A stretch of 14,100 nt of DNA from DAITMV01 sp036834985 (GTDB lineage Bacteria > Pseudomonadota > Gammaproteobacteria > Burkholderiales > Burkholderiaceae_B): contig DAITMV010000070.1 in assembly GCA_036834985.1 (NCBI GenBank), positions 1 to 14,100 on the forward strand. The letters are read 5' to 3'. Positions 1 to 6,391 of this stretch are shown here, piece after piece; position 1 is the stretch's first letter, and every line of letters starts with the position of its first letter. Both the position numbers and the translations under genes were made by a program. Under the pieces are notes generated by a model. The model worked only from the letters and a program-made list of their open reading frames with translations. It was not told the DNA's origin and did not search any database.

Positions 1-1792
1 AAAAAGGGAGATGCTGGGGAGAGGCGTAATCGGCATTCCGGCCCGAAAAGGAAGGCTGTGCATGGCCCTGTCGTACTTTGCCCGGAATACAATTCGGGTC
101 TGTTGCGCGAATTTCCAGCTGAATGTTCAGTTTGGCCAGTTGTTTGCGATACCAGTCAAACTTGGCTTTATCGCCCGGGCCACCGCCTGTGGTGTCCAGC
201 CCCAGTACCAAGGGGGTACCGGTTTTTTCGTCACGGCCGTCGGGGTAACCCGCCTCGGCCAATAAACGTTTTGCCACCTCGATGGATTTGCGTTTGGGTT
301 GGCCATCGTCAATGTCGAACACATGTGTGTTGATACCCTCATTCCCCTCAGGGAATCCAAAAATTCCGGGGACCAGCGGGCCCTGCGCGGAGATGGCGCG
401 GCCGTTGGTAAAAATCTGCGAAAACTCCTCCCAATCGACCGCAATCGCGATGGCTTGACGCAGCTTTTTGGCGCGTGCGGCTGTCTGCTCGGTGGGGCCC
501 GGTCCCACCACCGGGTCCAGCCAATTAAAGCCCAGGTAGTAAATGCTGGTGGCCAGGGAGGTTTCCAGTGCAATACCCTTGCTTTTCATATCAGGACTTA
601 ATTGCGCAGCGCCATCAACGGAAGCCCTAATGACTTGATCAAATGAATCCGATGACACACCGGAGCTGTCGTAATAGCCCTGCAAAAATTTGTTCCAGTA
701 CGGGATGCCCTCTTTTTCGCGGGTCACGACCACCTTGTCGATAAACGGCATGGTTTTACCCGCATCGGCCAGGAGGCCATCGGCTTTATCCTGTGGCTCA
801 CCCTCGGAGGGATAGGGCTCGCCGCGGTAATTTGGGTTGCGAACCAACACCATTTTGGAATTGGGATCGTTCTCGGTGAGCATGTAAGGCCCGGTACCGA
901 CAGGCCACCAGTCGAGGGTGAGGTTTTTGTCAGCAAAGCCGGGCTGGGCATAAAACTGATCTGCCTCCCAAGGGATGGGTGCAAAAAACGGCATCGCCAG
1001 CCAATACAAAAACTGGGGGTATTTGCCTTTGACATCCACCTGCACGGTGTAATTATCCAGCGCCTTGACGCCTGGCAGATCAAACGAGCGCAGGTCCAGC
1101 CAGGGTAAATCATTGGTTTGGGTGGATAGACCCGCTTTTTTGCGTTGCGCCTTCACATCAGCATCGTATTGTTTGAGACGGGCCCCCAATGTCGCCAACC
1201 CTGGCATGTATTCGGACATGTGCGCAAAAATAGGCGACACGATACGTGGATGCGCCAAGCGCTTCATTTCATACACAAAATCGGCGGCGATTAACTCACG
1301 GGTGCCGGTTTTTGGAAAATCGCCCAACTTAAAATACGGTGCAGCCTGCTCAGCGGATAAATTCAGGTAACTGGGCTGACCAGTGGCTTCTTTGGCAAAG
1401 GCCGGGTGAGGCGCGTACAAAATGCCTGGTTTGATACGCAAGGTATACCGGCTCATCGCAACGCGTTCGGTCGGCGCATCCTGCGGCAAGGGTTTGCCCT
1501 GCGCATCCAGAAAAACAGGTGTGGGCATCCGGCTGGCCGACTGGGGAATCAATGTGTAGGGGCGCTGCAGATAATGGTATTGGAACGGCGGCTCGTACAC
1601 CTGGTACGTAAACTCAGCCTCATCCGAGGTATAGGACTGCGCCGGGTCCAGATGCTTGGGACGCGCGGTAAAAGCTGAGTACAGTACCTGTTCGCTGGAA
1701 GACTGCGTTTCGTAGGGGTCGTTCCACACCTTGGAACAAGCGCTCAAGGTACTCAACCAAGCGATTGCTAAAACCAGACTGCGTGATGCCAA
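1..1792 (-). CDS. ABC transporter solute-binding lipoprotein, family 5 (partial, runs off left edge)
   Basis: This is the periplasmic binding component of a peptide/opine/nickel-class ABC importer. It reads open for 597 codons from a TTG start at 1792-1790 to the window edge, so the C-terminus is missing. TTG is chosen because AGGAGG lies six bases upstream (1804-1799) and an in-frame stop at 1831-1829 leaves no ATG or GTG start. Residues 1-19 are a lipoprotein signal with lipobox LSAC (Cys19), so the protein should be lipid-anchored. Family-5 signatures include VGTGPYML, RNPNYRG, the YYLGFNW segment and RKLRQAI-like KKLRQAIAIAVD. Homologues of this long subfamily run to roughly 700 residues or more. 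The M15 peptidase gene ends 36 bases upstream on the same strand, so the two may be co-transcribed; permease genes would be expected beyond the left edge. The last ~35 codons deviate from consensus (see findings). Substrate is unknown. Confidence 0.88.
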   Translation of the reverse strand, partial: MASRSLVLAIAWLSTLSACSKVWNDPYETQSSSEQVLYSAFTARPKHLDPAQSYTSDEAEFTYQVYEPPFQYHYLQRPYTLIPQSASRMPTPVFLDAQGKPLPQDAPTERVAMSRYTLRIKPGILYAPHPAFAKEATGQPSYLNLSAEQAAPYFKLGDFPKTGTRELIAADFVYEMKRLAHPRIVSPIFAHMSEYMPGLATLGARLKQYDADVKAQRKKAGLSTQTNDLPWLDLRSFDLPGVKALDNYTVQVDVKGKYPQFLYWLAMPFFAPIPWEADQFYAQPGFADKNLTLDWWPVGTGPYMLTENDPNSKMVLVRNPNYRGEPYPSEGEPQDKADGLLADAGKTMPFIDKVVVTREKEGIPYWNKFLQGYYDSSGVSSDSFDQVIRASVDGAAQLSPDMKSKGIALETSLATSIYYLGFNWLDPVVGPGPTEQTAARAKKLRQAIAIAVDWEEFSQIFTNGRAISAQGPLVPGIFGFPEGNEGINTHVFDIDDGQPKRKSIEVAKRLLAEAGYPDGRDEKTGTPLVLGLDTTGGGPGDKAKFDWYRKQLAKLNIQLEIRATDPNCIPGKVRQGHAQPSFSGRNADYASPQHLPF

Positions 1793-1798
1793 CCCTAC

Positions 1799-1804
1799 CC
1801 TCCT
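1799..1804 (-). promoter_or_regulatory. Strong Shine-Dalgarno deciding a TTG start
   Basis: AGGAGG read on the minus strand, six bases before TTG at 1792. It is the best ribosome binding site seen in this window and the main reason to accept the non-ATG start of the solute-binding protein. A second in-frame TTG at 1807 overlaps the site and cannot use it. Confidence 0.7.
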
Positions 1805-1828
1805 CAAAACACGGTCAAGGGAAGATGA

Positions 1829-2467
1829 TCAGCCCTTCCACACCCGTTCTACTCCGGTGTCTGCGTGAATCCAGCCACCGCCTTTTGAGCCGATACGAAA
1901 ATAAAAACCAACGCCGCCTGCCTTGAACCCTTTGACCAAGGTGCCCAAAATTTCAGGATGCAGGCCATTCATACGAAAGTCGGCTGCTTTGCCCTGAGTA
2001 TGCAGTGAATGACGGGCTGCTGGCAAACCGGCCTCGATCAGGCGGTTGTTGGTTTGCAAGGTACGAAAGCCCGAAGTGATCTCGATGGGTGCTTTAAAAC
2101 CGTAACGACGCACAAAGGCCTGTGCAGCCCAGAGGGTGTCGATGAGTTCGGGATCCATCCGCGCGATCTGGTTGGCCTGTACATCACGCAACATTTCACA
2201 GATTTGTTCGTAGGCATCCTGATTGCGGACGCCGTCTTTCCAGTATTGGATTTCGAGTTGATCGCCCGACTGGGGACGTACCATTTGCAGTTTTCGGGGT
2301 TGCGTCCAGAAGGAGACATCCACCAAGGAGGCATCAAACAGATCGGGTGGAGGCGTCATGGCATCATTGCCCTGAGCCCAGGCACCGGTGGTCACGAACT
2401 GATCCGCTACACTCACCACGGCCAATGTGGAGACTGCTTTGAGGAAAGATCGACGATCGCTGAACAT
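1829..2467 (-). CDS. Tat-exported DUF882 / M15-type (YcbK/MepK-like) murein peptidase
   Basis: This 212-residue protein is a predicted zinc peptidase acting on peptidoglycan in the periplasm. Residues 4-10 (DRRSFLK) form a twin-arginine motif followed by a hydrophobic stretch, with a likely cleavage after AWA at residue 31, so it is probably exported folded through Tat. The catalytic fold shows SGFRT at 132-136, then H156-x-x-G159 and D163 (SLHTQGKAADF), then W199-I-H201-A-D203. H156, D163 and H201 match the metal ligands of the M15/DUF882 family, of which E. coli MepK (YcbK) cleaves cross-links. Length is normal for the family. The start ATG has only a weak AAAGAGA site upstream. It is divergent from gltX, and a 36-base gap leads into the solute-binding lipoprotein. 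Family assignment is firm; the exact bond cut is inferred. Confidence 0.9.
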   Translation of the reverse strand: MFSDRRSFLKAVSTLAVVSVADQFVTTGAWAQGNDAMTPPPDLFDASLVDVSFWTQPRKLQMVRPQSGDQLEIQYWKDGVRNQDAYEQICEMLRDVQANQIARMDPELIDTLWAAQAFVRRYGFKAPIEITSGFRTLQTNNRLIEAGLPAARHSLHTQGKAADFRMNGLHPEILGTLVKGFKAGGVGFYFRIGSKGGGWIHADTGVERVWKG

Positions 2468-2535
2468 TCTCTTTAACTTAAGAAATTACTTGAACTTTAT
2501 AATACCGTTTTTAGCGCAAAAAAGTCAGCATTAAA
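2468..2535. promoter_or_regulatory. Divergent promoter region between DUF882 peptidase and gltX
   Basis: This is a 68-bp AT-rich gap between divergent genes. On the plus strand a perfect TATAAT lies at 2498-2503, but no good -35 is visible; the best hexamers around 2473-2480 are weak. It would start gltX transcription near 2510. On the minus strand TATTAT overlaps the same bases, with CTGACT 18 bases upstream inside the gltX start. The two -10 elements overlap, so the two transcripts may compete. gltX has no clear Shine-Dalgarno in this leader. Confidence 0.5.
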
Positions 2536-3954
2536 ATGACACATACCGCAGTTCGCACCCGCTTTGCACCCAGCCCCACCGGTTATCTACACCTGGGAGG
2601 CGCACGCACGGCCCTGTACTCTTGGGCATACGCCCGCCACCACAAGGGGCAGTTCATTTTGCGGATCGAAGACACCGATCTGGAACGTTCTACCCCACAA
2701 GCAGTTCAGGCCATCATGGATGGCATGCACTGGCTTGATCTGGATTATGACGAAGGTCCGTTTTTTCAAATGCAGCGTATGGACCGCTATCGTGCCGTAA
2801 TTTCTCAGATGCTCTCCGAGGGCACGGCCTACCACTGCTATTGCACCCCGGCAGAAGTCGAGCAAATGCGCGAAGAGCAGCGGGCGGCAGGCCTCAAGCC
2901 CCGCTACGATGGTCGCTGGCGGCCTGAGGCAGGCAAAACCCTGCCCCACATTCCTGAAGGCATCAAACCGGTGGTGCGGTTCAAAAACCCGCAGGATGGC
3001 GACGTAACCTGGGACGATCTGGTCAAGGGCCCGATCACGATTGCCAACAAGGAAATGGACGACCTGATCATCGCCCGCCCCGATGGCACACCCACCTACA
3101 ATTTTTGCGTGGTGGTCGATGACTGGGAGATGAAAATCACCCATGTGATTCGCGGCGATGACCACATCAACAACACCCCCCGCCAAATCAATATTTTGCG
3201 GGCGTTGGGCGGCGATCTGCCCGTGTATGGGCACATTCCGATGATTCTGGGTCCGGATGGTGAAAAACTCTCCAAACGGCACGGCGCCGTCAGCGTGATG
3301 CAATATGCCGAGGAAGGCTACCTGCCCGAGGCGATGATCAATTACCTCTCACGCCTGGGCTGGAGTCACGGTGATGACGAGCTGTTCAGCCGCGAGCAGT
3401 TGGTGGACTGGTTTGACGCCGATCACCTGAGCAAGTCGGCCGCGCAGTTTAACCCCGAAAAGCTGGGCTGGGTGAATGCGCATTACATGCGCCAAACGCC
3501 CGTAACGACATTGGCGGCCGATGCCCTGCCGCGTCTGCAAGCCATGGGGCTGGATGTCAGCCACGGTCCGGCCTTGGAGGCGGTGATCGAGCTGGTGCTT
3601 GAGCGCGCCAACACCCTGGTGGCACTGGCCGAAGAAGCCGCCCTGTTTTATCGTCCGGTCACGGATGTGCAGGCGTTGTTAGCACCGATGATGGATGCTA
3701 CTGTATTGGCAGCGCTGCAAGCGTTTGTCGCCGGCTTGCCGGGCGTTGACTGGAGCAAGGATGGGTTGTCGGGCTTGATCAAACAGGTGATCAAGGAACA
3801 CGGCCTGAAAATGCCCAAGCTGGCCATGCCCTTGCGCGCATTGACCACCGGACAAACCCAGACCCCATCGATTGATGCGGTGATGGCATTGATGGGCCAA
3901 TCTACCGTGACGGCACGCATTCAAAACGGTTTACAGCATTTCCAAGGACTCTGA
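2536..3954 (+). CDS. gltX: Glutamate--tRNA ligase (GluRS)
   Basis: This cytoplasmic class I aminoacyl-tRNA synthetase of 472 residues charges tRNA-Glu with glutamate. The Rossmann catalytic domain starts with FAPSPTGYLHLGG (residues 10-22), the HIGH-type motif. RIEDTD follows at 43-48, VIRGDDH at 204-210 and the KMSKS-equivalent KLSKR at 244-248. The C-terminal all-helical anticodon-binding domain occupies about residues 310-472. Length is normal for bacterial GluRS. A CxC pair (C101, C103) resembles half of the zinc site known in E. coli GluRS, but the second half reads YDGRWRP with no cysteine, so zinc binding is doubtful. The stop codon overlaps the metZ start by one base. The ATG is the only start ahead of the conserved N-terminus, although no good ribosome binding site precedes it. 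Confidence 0.98.
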   Translation: MTHTAVRTRFAPSPTGYLHLGGARTALYSWAYARHHKGQFILRIEDTDLERSTPQAVQAIMDGMHWLDLDYDEGPFFQMQRMDRYRAVISQMLSEGTAYHCYCTPAEVEQMREEQRAAGLKPRYDGRWRPEAGKTLPHIPEGIKPVVRFKNPQDGDVTWDDLVKGPITIANKEMDDLIIARPDGTPTYNFCVVVDDWEMKITHVIRGDDHINNTPRQINILRALGGDLPVYGHIPMILGPDGEKLSKRHGAVSVMQYAEEGYLPEAMINYLSRLGWSHGDDELFSREQLVDWFDADHLSKSAAQFNPEKLGWVNAHYMRQTPVTTLAADALPRLQAMGLDVSHGPALEAVIELVLERANTLVALAEEAALFYRPVTDVQALLAPMMDATVLAALQAFVAGLPGVDWSKDGLSGLIKQVIKEHGLKMPKLAMPLRALTTGQTQTPSIDAVMALMGQSTVTARIQNGLQHFQGL

Positions 3955-5189
3955 TGATGAGCAATTCATCCCAACCTGGCCTGCCACCCCTGTCCCCGGA
4001 GGACTGGAGCATCGAAACCCAAAGCGTACGTGGCGGTACGATACGCACCGCCATGGGCGAGCACTCCGAGGCCATGTTCCTGACCTCCAGCTTTGTGTTT
4101 GAGAACGCCGCGCAGGCCGCGGCACGCTTCTCGGGCGAACAGCCGGGCAACGTCTACGCGCGCTTTACCAACCCGAGCGTCTCCATGTTTGAAGAGCGGC
4201 TGGCCATGCTGGAGGGCGGCGAGGCCTGCCTGGCCACCGCATCGGGCATGGCCGCCATCATGACCGCCTGCATGGGGCTGATGTCGCAAGGCGATCACAT
4301 TGTGTCGTCCAAAAGTATTTTTGGCGCCACCGTGCAATTGTTTTCGGGTATTTTCAGCCGCTTTGGCATCACCACTACCTTTGTGGACGGCACGGATGTA
4401 GCCGCCTGGGAACGGGCCATACAGCCCAATACCAAGGTCTTGTTTGTCGAAACGCCCTCCAACCCGTTAACCGAAATCATCGATATCCGCGCGCTGGCAG
4501 CGCTGTCCAAAAAAGCGGGTACGGTGCTGATGGTCGACAATTGCTTCTGCACACCCGCCTTGCAGCAACCTCTCAAGCTGGGCGCTGACTTGATCATCCA
4601 CTCGGCCACCAAGTACCTGGATGGGCAGGGGCGAGTCCTCGGTGGCGCGATTGTTGGCAGTAAAACCATGCTCAAGGACAAAATCCTGCCGTTTTTGCGC
4701 ACGGCTGGCCCGTCGATGTCGGCCTTTAACGCGTGGGTGCTGCTCAAAGGCTTGGAAACCCTATCCATCCGTATGGAAAAACAATCGTCCAACGCTCTGG
4801 AAGTGGCCAAGTGGCTTAGCAGCCACGCGGGCGTACGCCGTGTGTTTTACCCCGGCCTGGAGTCACACCCACAATACGCCTTGGCTAAAACGCAGCAAAG
4901 CAGCGGTGGCGCCATAGTGTCGTTTGAAGTCATTGGAGAAGGAGCCGCCGCTCGTCAAAACGCCTGGACGGTCATAGATAACACCAGAATGTTGTCGATT
5001 ACCGCCAATTTGGGCGACACCCGCTCCACCATTACACACCCGGCGACCACCACCCATGGCCGTTTGACACCCGAGGCCCGTCAGGCCGCAGGTGTTCAAG
5101 AGAATCTGATTCGTATCGCGGTGGGGCTGGAGAATGTAGCGGATATTCAGCGGGATTTGAGTACGGGCCTTGGACTGATTACAGCCTGA
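3954..5189 (+). CDS. metZ: O-succinylhomoserine sulfhydrylase
   Basis: This cytoplasmic PLP enzyme of 411 residues makes homocysteine from O-succinylhomoserine and sulfide in methionine synthesis. It belongs to the Cys/Met-metabolism fold-type I family. Visible family features are VYARFTNPS at 67-75 (PLP phosphate contact), the SGMAA turn near 97-101, VDNCF with the ring-binding D195, and SATKYLDGQGR with the Schiff-base K220. The DGQGRVLGG form is typical of MetZ rather than MetB or MetC. The first ATG (3954) overlaps the gltX stop as ATGA. A second ATG follows immediately at 3957, and AAGGA at 3944-3948 could serve either. Coupling to gltX implies a shared transcript. The gene converges on the next minus-strand gene with only 12 bases between stops. 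MetZ versus a cystathionine gamma-synthase is decided by motif recall. Confidence 0.93.
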   Translation: MMSNSSQPGLPPLSPEDWSIETQSVRGGTIRTAMGEHSEAMFLTSSFVFENAAQAAARFSGEQPGNVYARFTNPSVSMFEERLAMLEGGEACLATASGMAAIMTACMGLMSQGDHIVSSKSIFGATVQLFSGIFSRFGITTTFVDGTDVAAWERAIQPNTKVLFVETPSNPLTEIIDIRALAALSKKAGTVLMVDNCFCTPALQQPLKLGADLIIHSATKYLDGQGRVLGGAIVGSKTMLKDKILPFLRTAGPSMSAFNAWVLLKGLETLSIRMEKQSSNALEVAKWLSSHAGVRRVFYPGLESHPQYALAKTQQSSGGAIVSFEVIGEGAAARQNAWTVIDNTRMLSITANLGDTRSTITHPATTTHGRLTPEARQAAGVQENLIRIAVGLENVADIQRDLSTGLGLITA

Positions 5190-5201
5190 GTTTGGCCGGG
5201 T

Positions 5202-5564
5202 TTAAGCCTGTGCGGTGAATCCGACGGGTAAGACCTGGCTGGCCAGGTTGGCCGCTGAATTATCAAAGAAATCTTTGGTGGCCTGGTAATTGATCAATGC
5301 AAACAAGGCATCAGTGACAGTGCCTTCTTTTTTCTTGCGCTCTTGATCGGCCAAAATCAGAGTCAACGTTGAATTGCCAGAATATTGAACCAGACGGTCC
5401 AGCGTGGAGGACAAATCACCACCGCCTAATGCACCGAGTGATGAAGAAGTGAGGTTTTCAACGCCAGTCTGTGAGGATTGCGCAGCACGGATGGCTGTTA
5501 GCAACTGCAATGAATTGCTGCTGCCGACTCCGCCGAGGGTACCGTTGATGGATGATATCGCCAT
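5202..5564 (-). CDS. Hypothetical 120-residue protein, unrecognised
   Basis: I do not recognise this family. The ATG at 5564 is preferred over an in-frame TTG at 5576 because GGAG (5574-5571) sits six bases before it, giving 120 residues. The protein has no signal peptide, no membrane helix, no cysteine and no tryptophan. The first 50 residues are rich in Ser, Gly, Thr and Leu (starts MAISSINGTLGGVGSS). A short basic patch QERKKKEG lies at 74-81, followed by a likely helical segment (DALFALINYQATKDFF). Ser/Gly-rich leader segments of this sort occur in some substrates of flagellar-type export, but that is only a resemblance. It lies downstream of hns on the same strand, 146 bases away, and converges with metZ. 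Its ribosome binding site is inside an inverted repeat, suggesting post-transcriptional control. Confidence 0.75.
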   Translation of the reverse strand: MAISSINGTLGGVGSSNSLQLLTAIRAAQSSQTGVENLTSSSLGALGGGDLSSTLDRLVQYSGNSTLTLILADQERKKKEGTVTDALFALINYQATKDFFDNSAANLASQVLPVGFTAQA

Positions 5565-5568
5565 GACT

Positions 5569-5624
5569 GACTCCAAATTTGCTCACTGTTGTAACTTGTA
5601 CTAAGCAGTGTGCGATTTGGAGTC
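5569..5624 (-). promoter_or_regulatory. Inverted repeat that can sequester the RBS of the 120-residue gene
   Basis: On the minus strand GACTCCAAAT (5624-5615) is perfectly complementary to ATTTGGAGTC (5578-5569), and the second arm contains the GGAG ribosome binding site. Inside, CACTG (5610-5606) pairs with CAGTG (5588-5584) after a 4/5-base internal loop, leaving a 17-base terminal loop. The ATG at 5564 is four bases beyond the stem. In RNA this would hide the ribosome binding site; as DNA it could equally be a dyad for a repressor. The pairing is seen directly; the role is inferred. Confidence 0.65.
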
Positions 5625-5710
5625 AGAAGTTCGCCTACATCCCCCGTTTTTTACTGACAAGACATGGGCCAACCACACCCACAGGGAGTAGCCATGTTGA
5701 TTTGACGGGC

Positions 5711-6043
5711 TTAGACCTTGAAACTGTCCAAGGAGGCGCCGCCGCTCAACGCGTCAGCCAGCCAGGTGGGACGTTTGCCGCGACCAGACCAAGTTTGACC
5801 GGCATTGGCGGGGTTTTTATAACGAACGGGCGCGGGACCTAATTCGCGTTTACCTTTGGTTTTATTGCTACCGCCAAGCTCAGCAATCAGATCTTCAATT
5901 TTTAAACCTTTTTCTGCGGCCAAACGCTTTACCTGATCGATTGCAGCGATTTTTTCGGAGCGGCGGCCAATTTCTGCATCAATATCAGCTTTTAATTGTT
6001 GCAGTTCTGAAACTGACATTGCAGAAATATTAAGTTTTTTCAT
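5711..6043 (-). CDS. hns: H-NS family nucleoid-associated DNA-binding protein
   Basis: This 110-residue xenogeneic silencer/nucleoid protein binds AT-rich DNA. Residues 1-50 are a heptad-rich oligomerisation region (SVSELQQLKADIDAEIGRR), followed by a flexible charged linker (about 52-72). The C-terminal DNA-binding domain carries YKNPANAGQTWSGRGKRPTWL, with TWSGRGKRPTWL at 84-95; the GRG core inserts in the AT-rich minor groove in this family. Length is typical of betaproteobacterial H-NS paralogues. GAGGG at 6054-6050 is six bases before the ATG. The upstream 90 bases are about 81% A+T, the sort of tract H-NS itself binds, so autoregulation is plausible. Burkholderiales genomes usually carry several paralogues, and which one this is cannot be told here. 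Confidence 0.92.
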   Translation of the reverse strand: MKKLNISAMSVSELQQLKADIDAEIGRRSEKIAAIDQVKRLAAEKGLKIEDLIAELGGSNKTKGKRELGPAPVRYKNPANAGQTWSGRGKRPTWLADALSGGASLDSFKV

Positions 6044-6067
6044 GGAAGACCCTCATTGATAATCAAG

Positions 6068-6097
6068 TTTATAAACAACACCGGCGTACTATATCAA
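6068..6097 (-). promoter_or_regulatory. Probable sigma-70 promoter of hns
   Basis: On the minus strand TTGATA (6097-6092) and TATAAA (6073-6068) are separated by 18 bases. Each hexamer differs from consensus at one base. Transcription would begin near 6061, giving a leader of about 18 bases holding the GAGGG ribosome binding site. The -10 lies in the perfect palindrome GTTTATAAAC (6067-6076). Confidence 0.5.
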
Positions 6098-6310
6098 AAA
6101 AATATTATTCATGTTGATGTGATTATATTGTTGAATATTATCCATAACTAAATAAATTTACTGTATTTGTTATAACTCCTATGGTGTAATTCATTCCGGT
6201 CAGGCTCGATGGTTTTTTTAATCACCGAGTCTCAATTGACCCGTATGATTAGGTGTCAGTGCTTGCGGACAATTTGTCTGCGCATGACGTTGTTACACAT
6301 CTTCACAAAC

Positions 6311-6367
6311 AAGGCGTCAACGATAAGGGGGTACGCCCCGTTATTGACATCATGGCGCCAACGCCTT
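6311..6367 (+). promoter_or_regulatory. Structured leader/operator upstream of the small exported protein gene
   Basis: Nested inverted repeats. ATAAGGGGG (6323-6331) matches the complement of CCCCGTTAT (6336-6344) at 8 of 9 positions around a four-base loop. GTCA (6316-6319) and TGAC (6345-6348) extend it past a bulge, and AAGGCGT (6311-6317) with ACGCCTT (6361-6367) can enclose it. A perfect TTGACA (6344-6349) overlaps the right arm, with a poor -10 (TATTTC) at 6367. Whether this is a DNA operator over a promoter or a folded RNA leader from an upstream start cannot be decided by reading. Confidence 0.45.
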
Positions 6368-6391
6368 ATTTCAACCTGACGGAGATTAAAC

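Larger units (their letters stand above)
6044..6391. other. 348-bp divergent intergenic region, AT-rich half plus structured half
   Basis: It lies between hns (minus) and the small exported protein gene (plus). Positions 6091-6180 have only 17 G or C in 90 bases, a candidate H-NS nucleation tract, with AATATTAT occurring twice. Positions 6205-6229 hold an imperfect hairpin (CTCGATGGT against ATCACCGAG) with a T-rich loop. Positions 6265-6281 hold a short palindrome centred on GACAATTTGTC. Positions 6311-6367 hold a longer dyad and a TTGACA hexamer. I see no convincing gene in it. Confidence 0.6.

Noticed and set aside
127..573. 148-codon open frame on the minus strand inside the solute-binding protein region
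   Set aside because: It is out of frame with the long lipoprotein frame. Its Trp/Pro/Arg-rich product has no recognisable motif, while the other frame shows continuous family-5 features.
2587..3303. 238-codon minus-strand frame opposite gltX
   Set aside because: It is antisense to a fully conserved GluRS coding region; its His-rich composition is the usual antisense shadow of GC-rich coding DNA.
4295..4810. 171-codon minus-strand frame opposite metZ
   Set aside because: It overlaps conserved metZ sequence including the PLP lysine region, with no ribosome binding site or family signal of its own.
5190..5230. Terminator between metZ and the convergent 120-residue gene
   Set aside because: Only a direct repeat of CAGGCT (read on the minus strand) is present; no hairpin with a T-run was found in the 12-bp gap or just beyond.
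5662..5697. ACATGG...CCATGT inverted repeat after hns, considered as a terminator
   Set aside because: Only a 6-bp stem with a 24-base loop and no T-run on the minus strand, so no terminator can be claimed; hns may read into the next gene.
6205..6229. Imperfect hairpin CTCGATGGT/ATCACCGAG with a T-rich loop, considered as a terminator or attenuator
   Set aside because: Two mismatched or wobble positions, and the T-run is in the loop rather than after the stem on either strand.
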